Part shown: one piece after another, positions 49,000 to 61,745 of the stretch
How positions within the stretch are numbered: the first letter of the stretch is position 1
Layout: each line of letters opens with the position of its first letter
From: Acanthacorydalis orientalis
Taxonomy: Eukaryota > Arthropoda > Insecta > Megaloptera > Corydalidae
Assembly (NCBI GenBank): GCA_034766995.1
Contig: CM068322.1
Span: forward strand, 21,404,245 to 21,468,244
Length of the DNA stretch: 64,000 bases
Reading direction: 5' to 3'
Notes under the pieces: generated by a model
Told to the model about the DNA's origin: nothing
Databases searched by the model: none
Seen by the model: only the letters and a program-made list of their open reading frames with translations
Translations under genes and position numbers: made by a program

Positions 49000-51900
49000 T
49001 TCGAATGAATAACAGCAATTTAACGTTTTAAGGCTATCACAATGTATACGAATTATACAGTTACCTTTTTTTGGAAACTGGAAATTGTAAACAGATATGT
49101 TTTTTTAATTGATGTGTAATTCTATAACGGATTTATATTAAAATTAGAATCGTGAGATTATGTATAATGTTATTATATATATTTATAAATTATTAAAATT
49201 TTAAAATGAACAACTGAAATCTCGTAGTTTTATCTAAAATGGTAAAACGGTTAGTTTTACATTAATTAACTTTACATAAATTAAATAATAGGTCGTTAAA
49301 ATTTACCTCGCTGCACGACTACTAATCAAACCCACGCGGTAAAAGATTTTTATCTAGTGTTTAAATTCACTTGCAGTCAATCACTTTGACTGACGTTTTT
49401 TTCCTGTGGTTTTAATTTTTATGACATTTTTTATTATTGATTAAAAGTACATTCAATCACGAAAATTAATAGAATGGTTTTTGATATTTTATTATTCACT
49501 TATACTTTTTGACATTTTATTGATTAAGTGACTACTCAACATCACTGTCTATTTATTTTTATTCCATGAACTTTAAATATAATTCATATTACATTATTTT
49601 TTATTCTATCAGATTGTTTAAATTAATTGCATTATTATTATTCCATCAATTTTCAATACAAATCAAAACAAATAATCATAAAAGTTAAACCTTTTGTACT
49701 TCATAAATATATATTTATTTTATTTATCATCAATTACTTTTAATATCACATTTTTCAGAGTATTTCTGATTATTAATTTATTTACTTATTAGTAATCATT
49801 TATTTAAAATAATATCGTTGTATTTTTAAACGATCATTACAGAAAAACTTGTTTATAACTGAAATTAAAAATGAAATAAATTTGCTTTATGAAAATCCTA
49901 GAGCCTATGTATGAGTTTGTTTCTTATATCGGTTTCAATTTAGATAGATTTAATCAATATAGGATAGTTCAAATAGATTTTTTTTAAATCAATATAGAAA
50001 AATTTCTGTGTAAAATTGTTAATAATTTACCTGCAAATGATCAAATTCAAAACAAATTGGGAACGAACAAACAAAGAGGCTTTAAAATTTAAGTACAGTG
50101 TAATTAACAAAAATTACATGTGAAATTAAGATAAATTAAATAAATGGAATTCAAATTAAAACATATTGAACCAAAACTGAGTTATCGGATCTATAGAAAA
50201 TGTATAACAAATGGTTAAAAAATACTAAATAGTAAATTCAAAAACGGTTAACTAAAAAAATATAATAATAAAAAAGCATATATAAATAATTGTTAATATA
50301 ATTAGGTATAAAAAATATAAATATCTCTCTGTTTCTTTATTTGCTTTTTTCTTATTCGAATATGAAATCATTGACATTAGAGCATTGAGAAAAGATGTTT
50401 TATTTATCAAAAAAAAAATAGTTTATAATTTTATTTCATTATAATAACATTATAAATTTATTAAAATTTTACTACTTGTTTACTAAAATTTTGTATCTAT
50501 TTACTTTCATATAGGATAATAAATAATAATAAAAATAAGCTGCTTATTAGCAACAAATGAAAAATAAATATTAATATTGTTTACCAACAATAATCGTGCA
50601 CTAATGGTTACAATTTTATAGATTTCAACAAATTTATTAGACTTTCAGCCATTATGTAAAATAAATCCTATTAATTTAAGTAAAGTTACAAAACAATACT
50701 GGTTTTACAGTTATTTTATTATAAAAATCACCAATTGAATCAATAAATTAAACACTGACATTTAAATTACTTGATTTATTATACAAATATATTAGCAGCC
50801 ATTAAAAAATTAGCATAGTATTTTATATATTTTAAAATTGATGAAAAGTAATTTTAATATATAACAATTCATAAATACAACGGGAAAAGATTTTACTGCT
50901 TGCAAAACTTGCAAAAATTTAGCTTCCTTTTAAATTTACATTTAATTTCGTTATCTTGCTTTTTTGGTCATACACACGCTTTTATTTAAACTCATTAAAC
51001 TAAACTTACCGCATAAAATAAAACTAGTAAAATTATTAAAAAAAACCCCACTTAGACTACTTTTTCTACAGAAAAATATTGATTTAATATGGAATTAAAC
51101 ACTTGGAATTCTAGAATAGAAATGAACAAAACTTATAGGTTAATTCAAGTACGTTTTATTAAAGTTTTTATTATAAATTATTTAAATATGCTATTGAATA
51201 CTTTGTTTTTGAAATTGATTTCAGTAAAACTTTTTATAATTTTATTGCAAAACAGATTTGTTTATAATAGAAAGCTAAAATTGAAACTATTACAAAAGTT
51301 TTACAATATAGTTGTGGCTAATTTCTTTCCACAAACGAATCCTACTCTCTACGCTCCATAGTTTATTTTTATTTAAATGTTCTGTAACTGATTATCATTC
51401 ATTTTAATACTGACTGATCATTGTTAAGATAATACAACTTTTTTATATACATAAACCAAAATCTTAAATTTTACATACTCTGAATATGGCATCGTCATCA
51501 AAATGCAAATAAACCAAAAGAAATATTAAAAATAAATTTTTGAATATTTCAACAACAAATAGTTTTGTAGTGTGTGAAGAAAAAAAGTTTTGTAGTATGT
51601 AGAGAATGTGTATTTAGAATTTAGTTCTTTTTTAAAAATGGAAAATGTATTCAAAAAATAAATTATAAAGTTTTAATTCGTTTATAACACAATATTATTA
51701 AATAATAAATAATTATTGAGTTTTATATGCAAAATCGGATATAAAACGCCCGTATAAGAATAAAAACAGATATGAAAAATAATTCTTATGTATAGGTGAA
51801 TTAAAATCGATATTCAGATAGGATACATAGAATTAATTAAATCAGGTCAAGGTTGGTTTTTACATTAAGTCAGAGATAAGAATTTCATGATTAAATATAA

Positions 51901-52606
51901 ACATTCTTCTATTTATCTGGTTTTTACTCGATTTCTTTTATAACAATGAATGTACTTATCGATTTTCAACAGTTAAGTAATAAAAAAAACGAACAATGAA
52001 CATGGAAATATCAGTAGAACAAATCTTTTTAGTAACATTTCTATTTCCTTCCTCACTTCAGATCTTTTGAAATCTCTTATTTGATATATAATTTTCCACA
52101 ACTACAATCAGATCATACTTGTTGCTAGAAAAATACACATATATTAAAAAAAAATCTATTTTGAATAATAGAAGCGTGTATGTTTTTGTAATACTTTGAA
52201 TCGATACTTTTAATGTACTTTTTAAAATCGACTCGGAAGCTATTTTCAAATATCTTAATTTCTTAAGTACGAGTTTTCAATGTATAAAAATACAAGTTGA
52301 TTAAAATAAGAATTTATTTCACATTAATTTTTCAGTTACTCCATAAACTCCAAGTTAAAGTCTTATCAATAATTTCAATTATTATTTATTGATCATTTTT
52401 GATTATTGATTATGCATATTTCAATTACAATTACATTGTATTCAGAACTTTAAGGTAGAGGAAAATCTGAAGTTATATTGTCTACTTATATAAATACAAA
52501 CATTATAACCAAATTACAAGAAAAACCGATGCTTTTCCCATAAAAAGTTCATGAAAATATAAAAAATTTAAACAAGATAGACAAAGCTTAAAGAATAATT
52601 CGTTAA

Positions 52607-52646
<40 letters not shown>

Positions 52647-53800
52647 ACATATATTGGAAACAATATCCGCAAATATAAAGTAGAGAAACGATAATATGAA
52701 TAATTGATACAAAAAACTACAACAAAACAATATGGTGTAGTAAAACAATCTTTTGATCCTTAATCTCATACACATACATCATTTTGAAGCACGCAATTTT
52801 ATTGATGTGTAATCGTCGTGTATATATATATATATTATTAATTCTTCTGGTACTCAATACTATTTAACAAAGATACTAAAGAATTTCACTCGGTAATAAT
52901 ACATAGCAACATTTTATACTCTTTCTTTTATTCGTATTTTATTACTTTTTGTATTTTGTTTGTTCTTTACAGTAAATTAAACATTCAACATATAAATATC
53001 AAAAGAAATGTTTGTGTAATGTACTAACATTGTTATTTAATTGAAATGAATGCTATTAAAATAATCACTTGATATCTTTTCGATACTACTTATAAAGATC
53101 GTGCAGTTTTTTTTTTGAAAAAAAAAATACTTATAATAAATTTAATATATTTTATAAGAAAGTAGTCTGTATTTCAACACAATAATAATTTATGAAAATA
53201 TATAAAACGTCATTTCTATTGATTAAAAAATGTTAGTGTTTCTTTTAAGGACTAACTGACATTATTATTTAAATTTATATAAATAGATCATAAATCATAG
53301 ATTTTATCAAAATACCATATTTTTTTAAAATTTCCATTTATATATATATACAATTTTAAATATTTAATTGTTTTATGAGATATAATTAAAATTTATCTGG
53401 TAAAATCTGAGATTTTTCAAGATTTAATGCAATATTTGTATAACGAACTAACAAATTAATTATCCAATTGTACTTCAATTGTAATTAACTCATTCTCGAT
53501 ACACTTATATTTAGTTAATTACTAATGGCATTTTCTTATAATAACTATTAATTATTACAAGCTCATATACTGCTTAAAACTTTATAAGAACAATTATTAT
53601 TACAAACAGTAACTAGCTTGCAAGCTATCAAAACCAGTTATAGCAATAATGTATCACACATCACTCATTACGATTCTCATTCGTATATACTAATGAATCA
53701 ACCCTCATCGTCTGCAACTGATTCCAGTGATTACATTTGTGATTTGATGAAATTTCCAGTACTATTGAAATAATGATTCTAAAATCGATACAAATCGTGT
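49000..53800. other. AT-rich stretch, nothing coding seen
   Basis: Only AT-rich, low-complexity-like DNA with scattered short chance frames (such as 51089-51361 and 52058-52249), a few TA tracts and no transposon motif I can name. Confidence 0.5.
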
Positions 53801-53929
53801 ATCTGTAATACTAGTATACTAGTCGAGTTAATTATTTGGTGTTTAAGGGTGCGTCGACATCTAAGGTCATTAGCACCCGATATACTAGTCGAAAAAAAAT
53901 ATTTAGATTACATGCATATATATATATAT

Positions 53930-53999
53930 ATACATACATACATATGTATGTTTATGAATTTGATAGTCTTGAACCGCAATTATTTTTCTACCAAACTAA
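53930..53999 (+). mobile_element. mariner-derived element, 3' end only (copy E)
   Basis: CCGCAATTATTTTTCTACCA followed by AACTAA (53974-53999), then TA, is the 3' terminal repeat of the mariner family in this window. The preceding 'tgtatgtttatgaatttgatagtcttgaa' aligns with the 3' flank that follows the deletion junction in copies A and C. Everything 5' of it is replaced by a TA/CATA microsatellite (53910-53955). Confidence 0.65.
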
Positions 54000-54372
54000 T
54001 ATTAATAAAAGCGAAATAAAATTCTAATAGTAAATTAAATAATTTCAATCCATTATATATTACTGAAAAATTCTTCTTGTTATTAATTTAATATAAAATG
54101 TATATTTATTTATTTTAAAACACAAGCAGTATTTAATATTAATTTCTTATAAAATTTAGACTGTTCTATTAGTTTAATATTAACTAAAATAGGAATACAC
54201 ATTAATATTAGGTAATAATATTAATTTATATTTTAATCGATTTGTGTATTTATTTGTGTTTAATATAAATGTCAGATTTTAATCAGAACTTGATTACAGA
54301 ATCTTCAATGTCATTCGCAAATGTTCACCTTTTTGATAAATTAAAATCGAGTCAAATATATAAATGAAATTG

Positions 54373-54375
<3 letters not shown>

Positions 54376-54422
<47 letters not shown>

Positions 54423-54425
54423 CAT
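54376..54425. repeat. (TA)n microsatellite
   Basis: TA run of about 20 units. Other tracts: 52609-52655, 53910-53955 and 55567-55595. Confidence 0.95.
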
Positions 54426-56643
54426 TTTATGTGAAAGGATAAATGGTACGGTTTGTTATATAAAAAAATGTTCAAAACATACAAAATGAAAGCATAATTA
54501 TTATTTGCGTTTTTCATGAAAGTACTAAAAAAACATATTTGCTAAGTAATTAATATAATTATATGACACTATCTCGAATTTATTTTTGTGTTTAAAATGT
54601 TTAGGTTGTATGTATAAGGTTGATGAATTTTTTATAAACTATTTTTTTTTATCTAAACAGTAGAAATATTAATCTTTTAAGTCATTTATAAATTATGACT
54701 TACTTTAATAACCGCGATTTTATTATCGTTTGAATCGCATGAGTAATATTTTAAAATACGGTTTATGCCTTTTATTATTATAGTTTTTTTAATGACAAAA
54801 GTTTTATTTACCTTTTTTATGATATTTAATTAATCTTAAATGAGAAATAAAATGTAAACTTTACAAAATAAAGAACTCTTTTAGTTTGAATTCTTTTTAC
54901 TTTGTTTTACAAATATTAAATTTATTGCCTTTGCTGTTTCAAATTTCCATAATTTTCGAATAAAATTCAAATAGAAATAATAAATAAAACAATTATGTAT
55001 CACAGAAACAAAGTTGAAATTACTAGATTTATAATTGACTAATTAGACAGTATTATTAATTACAATCTACTCTATGCATGTGTAATAGTATTTTACAAGT
55101 ATGAATTCATATTAATTTATCTGCATTTTCACTGCATTGTTAGTTAACTGTAATAATGAACAATGTAACGTAGTAGCCTCAATGTCACCTATTATAAAAT
55201 GTATGATAAAATGAAAATATAACGTATCAAAATAGAATACAACTCATATAAATCCATTTTATATTCGATATTAATTTGACATGTGTAAACGAATTTAGTG
55301 AAAGGTAATCAGTGTATCAATAAAGAATATAGAGGAAATTTCAATAAAATACCATAATTTAATTTCAATACAAACGTATTCACGTTGGTAAATTTATTTT
55401 TATACAAACAGTGAAATAAAATAGATACAGTTTTAAAAAATAACATCTGTTTTTTACATGTGAGTTTTTAAAATAAATAATATATTAAATAAGGAGGAAT
55501 ATACATTTGTGAAGTTATTGTTACTTCTGTTCTTTTTAATACTTTATTCAATTTACATTTTAAAAATGTATATATATATATATATATATATATGATGGTA
55601 ATTATGACAGTGGACTAAATAAAAAAATAATTTATGATTTATTTTATATTACAACTATTTATATTTTAATAATTTAGAAAAACATAGAAAAAAAATTATA
55701 AAATGTACCATTTAATGACTTTGCAAAGATGGTTGATAAATATTATTCTATTTTTGTTTATTTTGATAGTGGACTAAGTCACTTAATTTTCAATATACGT
55801 TGTTTTTCTGGAAGAATACATGTACCTATCTGATTTTTGTATAAAATTATATTTATTTTCAAGGTAAGTAATCTTTAAGTTAAGTCTGCTTCTTTGATTT
55901 AAGCTCTCAAATGAATAATTGTATTACTATTGAAAAAAAAATCTTTAGAGAAATAAATTACAAAGAGAACGAAAAAAATTAAGGAAGAATGTGTTTATTT
56001 TTTGAAAATACAATGGATTATATTTCTAAAAGATGACAATTATCAGATGTTTTATAAGACATCTTTTCATGATAGTACTGAATTTCAGATTTTAGATCTT
56101 TCATCCAAATAAAGGAAGGTGTGTACGAAAAAAATCAATTATTTCCATTTTATGCGAATATCTGGCCACTTACAAAGGAAAAATCGAAGGATGAAATAGT
56201 TCTGTTACCATTCATTCCGCCAATTTTCCATGAATCTTTTCATACTCTCAAAACATTATTAAAAGAAAATACTGATATTGAATAAGAAAAAGGTATTTCT
56301 ATCATTATTCTTAATTAAGTTAACATGATTATAATTACAAAATATATGGGAATACTATTGTTTATAACTTCTTTTTAAAGAATAAAACTGAAATATTTTT
56401 TCTTGTCATTTTTAAGATGTTTGAATAATTTTGAAAATAGTCTGTGAAATATGAAGTAACAAACAACACATATTTTTTTTGATACTCGTAAAAATTTATA
56501 ATTACATAAAGAAATTACATTATAATAATAAGTGCTTTCGAAAATATTTTATTACATAATAGAAAAATATATTTTACACATAAACGCAAAGGTCTAAATA
56601 TCTCAATACCAAAAATATATGACAGTCCACAGTCATAACTACT

Positions 56644-56646
<3 letters not shown>

Positions 56647-56698
<52 letters not shown>

Positions 56699-56720
56699 AG
56701 AGAGAGAGAGGGAACGAGAT
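56647..56720. repeat. (TA)n(AG)n microsatellite
   Basis: About 25 TA units, 'cct', then an AG run (56699-56712). Confidence 0.95.
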
Positions 56721-57426
56721 AGAAAGAAATCAAAAAATAACGTAAAAAATATATTAAGAAATTAAATAACGCTGCCAACTATTTAAAATACAGTTAAGTA
56801 GAACGAATAATTGAAGTTTCCCCCTTTTAGAAACTTATAATGACTTCTGTTTTGCTTGTTGGTACATAATGGTATTTGAGAAACTTGTAATGTTAGAATC
56901 TGTTCAAATATTTCTAATTTTAACTGTTATGAACATTCCAGTAATTCTACTAAAAACTTTCAAATTGCTTTGGTAAAACAATTGTCGAAATATATACTTG
57001 TTCTTACAAGAAATATGAATAATTATTATTTTAAAGTACATTAAAATAAATAAAAATGGTAATAATATTTTTTGCTAATATGATAATTATGTCGAGTATT
57101 TAGAAAACTATATTACAGCTATTTTATATTACAGAATACCGTTCAAATGCATCGAAAGAATTTTGAATTATTTTTCATCCTTATTTTCCAATAAAGAGTA
57201 TTCATTCTACCAATTCTCAAACAACGCAATAGTATTTAAAAATATAACGACAATTAATTCTTTCCATTAATTTTTTTAATTTATTAAGTTTTGTACCGAG
57301 TTTTGTAATTCAATTTAAATTATAATTTAAATAAATCAATTCTAAGAAATACACGTTATGTAAAGGATGAAGCAATATTGAAGTCTAATATTCTGAATAA
57401 ATCCATCTGAAATTACATATTATATA

Positions 57427-57433
57427 CGAGTAT

Positions 57434-57464
<31 letters not shown>

Positions 57465-57488
57465 CATACATATATATATATACACATA

Positions 57489-57520
<32 letters not shown>

Positions 57521-57523
57521 ATC
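57427..57523. repeat. Compound (TA)n/(TACA)n microsatellite
   Basis: Repeated TA runs interrupted by ACATAC. Confidence 0.95.
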
Positions 57524-58175
57524 TCAAAAAAAGTATGCGTTTAATTTAAATACAAATTTAGAGATGTAAGATAACAAAAATGTTATAGACATATGGTTTT
57601 CAAGGTTTCTTAAGAGATATATAAAATGTTTTATTATTTTATAAGATTTTTTATATGAAACATTTTCACTAGATATGTACTAAGTGTTGTAACTAAATTA
57701 TATTTGTTTTTGGAATAAATGAGAGTAATGTTTAAGAAATATCATTATCCTCGATTTCCGTGTGAACTCAAGTACTGAAAATTGAACTTAACAAATAATG
57801 AGCAGTAAATGTAACTCTTGAAAAGTTATATAATGACATCTTAATTTCTAATGATAACATTTTCGAAACTCAAACTCTCCTGTATTTCGAATTTAAATAA
57901 GAATTTTTAAAATAAATGGTATCATTATCTATCTCATTCCCTTGCATATATTTGAAAATAATTAGAGGTGTTTATACAGTTAATATATACTTGCGTATAA
58001 ATCTTGTTACCTTTTATAATACCATTTATATATGGCACATGTTTGCGCACCTGTGTAATTTGGTTATTTTGTATAGTCAGCATACTTTTGTTAAAAAATT
58101 AACAGAGTGAGCAACAAACGGATAAAAGAACGTATGTCATTATAAATCCCACTTGCAACTACCACTGAATGGATC

Positions 58176-58459
58176 AAGTAGTTTCGTTGTAGTGGGAGCC
58201 GGTTGCAAGCCCGGATAAATGAGAAGGGTTAGTGGCCCAGATTAATCACCTATCCACCTTAAAAAAGAATATACCCCTCAAAGTATTTATAATGGCCTCG
58301 TAGATGGCCGGACTTAACGAATACTCTAAGGAAGAAGACTCTCAGGAAGGCCTGCAAAACGATTGGCTGAAAATTAGGCCTCTTCGTCTATAGAGTCACA
58401 ACCACAATGAGACTATATTAATAGAAAAAAAACAGACTAGTCTACTAACGAGGAAGAAT
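58176..58459 (+). repeat. Interspersed repeat copy 2
   Basis: Contains 'gtagtttcgttgtagtggga', 'caagcccggataaatgagaa' and 'gggttagtggcccag', then a unique stretch of about 100 bases. It then has 'ggctgaaaattaggcctctt', 'agagtcacaaccacaatgag' and 'actaacgaggaag'. The first block is inverted and the second direct relative to 35071-35293. Its GC content stands out from the AT-rich surroundings. No coding sequence could be followed. Confidence 0.7.
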
Positions 58460-58858
58460 TATACTATTATAAGCATACATATTTAGTTTCGTGAATATTC
58501 CTACCTTGTTTCTGAACTGAAACATTTTAACTGAAACTTTTATAAAAAATCTCAATATCTTACCTATTTACTCATTTCGATTTTTTTACGCATGTATATT
58601 GTTTCACAAAATATAATCATTTATGTATGTACCAGGTATTTCCACAACCTTTTTTAATAAAACTGTCAGTTGTTATTTTATTCAAAAATATATCGCTTTA
58701 TTAAAAAAATACAAATTGCTAAATAAATTTATATTATGTGTTCAATATTGTATTCTTACTTCTATAACTTAGTATAATATAATTTCAATAAATAAAAAAT
58801 AACTGTTTGTTTATTTTAAGTCGTTCAATCTGTATACAGATTTTAGAAACACATTTGT

Positions 58859-58864
58859 AATATG

Positions 58865-58906
<42 letters not shown>

Positions 58907-58975
58907 CATACATAATATGTATATATATATATATATAGATGGATAGATAGATATAGATAGAGATATGTATGTAAA
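58859..58975. repeat. Compound (TA)n and (GATA)n microsatellite
   Basis: TA runs with CATA interruptions, then a (GATA)-type run at 58937-58966. Confidence 0.95.
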
Positions 58976-59734
58976 TCATAAATCAATAACACTATATGAA
59001 ATCATAATTCGATTATTGAATCTAGGATAGGTCATTTATTAAATCGTTCTAAATCAATAACCGGTCTACATCAAGTTAATGGCACGATTCATCATCATTA
59101 TAGTACTCGTCCAATGTTTTCCTAAGTCTATAGTTAATGTTTGAAAACCGGCCATAGCATAATTGTATGTTTATTGGTTTCTGTCGCCATGTTATTTAAA
59201 ACAGTTGTGAGCCATTTCGTGACATAAAATTTCATGATGTCATTTCATTTGTTCCCAGTGCGCTACTTTACATTGAAACACGTCGGTTAACTCAACGCAC
59301 AATGAGAATTTAATATTTTAACGATTTTTACACGGTGCATTGTCAGTGATAGCGATATATGTTACGAATAAGAATGCAGTCGAAAATTCACTGTTCTCTA
59401 AATATAGATGATGTTATTAATATGGAAACGGAAATGTGTTATTTGTATCAGATTCTTTTTATTTTTAATCGTATTAAATTAAATAATTCATACATTCATC
59501 AATTCATTACAGTTAAATATAATAATTTAAATTGTCTTTTTAACTTTAATTTTCAGCAATGATATATTTCAAATGACGATATCAAAAGAAATAGTTTATT
59601 TCATAACGAAGCATTTTTTTAAATGCTTATAGTTAAAAATATAAACATAATGAAAATTAAATTACTGGATTTCTAAAAAATATGTTTTTCTTTTTATTTT
59701 CAAACGATATATTTTAAAAATAGCTGTTATTATA

Positions 59735-60310
59735 TTACGTTGATAAGAAAATAATTACAGTTTTTGTTTTCTGAATCCTAATCTTAATTTTTTTCAATGA
59801 AATTATTATGTAATCGTGTTTTTGTTAATATTATTATAAAGTGCATTTTTCGGTCTGTATTTTCGTAACATAGACTTAGCTTTTATTATTAATTTTACTT
59901 TAAATTGAGCTATAAAATTAAAGATGGAAAAGAAGAAAATAAGATCAGTTTTTGTACGAGTTCAAAATGTGTAGTAAAGTAGCAGAAACTGCTCGTAAAC
60001 TAAAGGATGCTTCTGGTGTGGGTATTATTAAGGAATGTATAGTACAATGGTAGTTTTCAAAAATTTCATGCTAGGAACGAGAGCCTTGAAGATGAAAAAA
60101 ATCACGGGCGTCCTTCTTCAGTTTACAACGATCAACTAAAGGCGTTAGTTAAATCAGAACCACGCATAACAATTCGAGAACTTGCACAAAAGTTAAGCGT
60201 TAGTCATCCTACAATTATAGACCACTTAGAACAGCTAGGAAAATCAAAAAAACTTGACATGTATATCAATTTGAAAGTCATAAACCGCTATTATTTTTCT
60301 ACCAACTTAA
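59735..60310 (+). mobile_element. mariner-derived non-autonomous element, copy C (complete)
   Basis: Left end TTACGTTGATAAGAAAATAA follows a TA (59733-59734). The right end, read inward, is TTAAGTTGGTAGAAAAATAA and is followed by TA (60311-60312). The 26-bp ends are clearly inverted copies and the TA duplication fits Tc1/mariner integration. At 576 bp it is under half a typical mariner (about 1.3 kb). Inside are the 5' leader, the N-terminal helix-turn-helix coding part and then, after a deletion, the 3' end. It belongs to the family of copies A (40377-40924) and B (42328-42890), which share its deletion junction. Confidence 0.88.
59924..60260 (+). pseudogene. mariner transposase N-terminal DNA-binding domain relic (copy C)
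   Basis: Starts at ATG with MEKKKIR, the usual mariner opening. After frame breaks it reads RNESLEDEKNHGRPSSVYND, then QLKALVKSEPRITIRELAQK and LSVSHPTIIDHLEQLGKSKK. These are the second helix-turn-helix with the GRPS-type linker and the 'VSHSTV..HL..LGK..K' block of SETMAR-like mariners. The frame is lost right after KKLD, where the family deletion removes the whole catalytic domain. It would encode at most a DNA-binding fragment and has stops upstream. Confidence 0.82.
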
Positions 60311-60459
60311 TAGTTCGAGGAGAACGAAATATTAATATATTTGTATATTATTTTAATATAAAACTGTAATAAAATAATATATTTATTCCATAAAAGAATT
60401 ATTTTAATTTGTATTTTAATTTAAGTAGTTTTTACAACGGTATTTATTCTGTACCTATA

Positions 60460-60461
<2 letters not shown>

Positions 60462-60521
<60 letters not shown>

Positions 60522-60532
60522 TAGATAGATAG
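60462..60532. repeat. (TA)n(GATA)n microsatellite
   Basis: About 29 TA units followed by four GATA units. It lies between mariner copies C and D. Confidence 0.95.
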
Positions 60533-60563
60533 TACATAATTAATAACATAATTTATAATTAAT

Positions 60564-60715
60564 TAAAGATGAAAAAGAAGCAAATAATATAATTTTTTGT
60601 ATGAATTCAAAACGGGTGACAAAGCAGCAAAAACTGCTCGTAAACTTGGTGTTGTGTGGTTACTCTTAAGAAACGTATAGTGCTATGGTAGTTTCAAAAA
60701 TGTCATATAGAGTAA
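60564..60715 (+). pseudogene. mariner transposase 5' fragment (copy D)
   Basis: Sequence from 'aaagatgaaaaagaagcaaataa' to 'gtttcaaaaatgtcat' parallels the first 150 bases of the coding part of copy C about 640 bp upstream (MKKKQI opening, 'FKTGDKAAKTARKL'-like middle in broken frames, 'LKKRIVLW'). No terminal repeat is attached: the fragment begins within an AT-rich stretch next to a (TA)n(GATA)n tract. It is a truncated member of the same family. Confidence 0.65.
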
Positions 60716-60719
60716 AACC

Positions 60720-61158
60720 TTAATTACAATTTAATTTTATGTTAGTAATATTGAAAGCTCTTCTTAACAATACTTCCTGTATTTAAGGAAAGGTTTGTTT
60801 AAAATTTTAATTCTATAATCCGGCCCTGTTATTCCATCTCAGGAATAATACGCATAGCCTATCACGTTATATAAATAATTAATTTATTTTCTTATTATCG
60901 ATCGTAGACAAATCGGATTATTAGCTAGTATTCTATTTAACCTGAACTCGAACATTTATCTCTTACTGAAACCTTATTGGACGCTTTTCGTAACGATGTT
61001 AAAAAACAGGAGGTTCACGAATCAAATAGTTAATTGTATTTGTATCTTTTTTAGTAGGATTCATTGCATCTATTCGTTCTATTGCGTGTTAAAACAACTT
61101 GAATCACTTTATTCATTAGTATTTATACTCTCATCCTTTTAAATTGCGATAAAAGTAC

Positions 61159-61204
<46 letters not shown>

Positions 61205-61711
61205 CCTGTAAAAGAGAGATAATATATATTTATTGCACTTTACAAGTTAGAAAAAAATGCTTATTTTTTTCAATACCATTTGTCAAATCGGTGAATTGAA
61301 TATTGATATAGATTTTGAATTGGATTCAAAAAACTTCCAATAATATAAGTATTTGTTAATGTGTGATGTGCGTACCTCGGTAAAGTGTTTTTTTATTTAA
61401 CTTACTTATTTTTCAGAAAACATTTCATTTAAATTTATGATATATTATAGAAATACATTTCAGAGAACCACATCTAAAAAAAATATAGGAACAAATACAT
61501 ATCAAATAAATAACACCAATTTCCTTTTGGTATGGTATTTAGAGAACAAAATATTACCGTTTATATTTTTCGTTACTAATTAGAAGTTAATTTGTGTTCA
61601 TTTCAATAAAACAGTATTATAAAAAAACATCTTTGAATTATTTTCGCCTGAAGGAGGTATGGCAATAAGATAGAAGTGTGTAATTAAGGTGAGTTTGAGA
61701 AATACTGCTTT

Positions 61712-61745
<34 letters not shown>

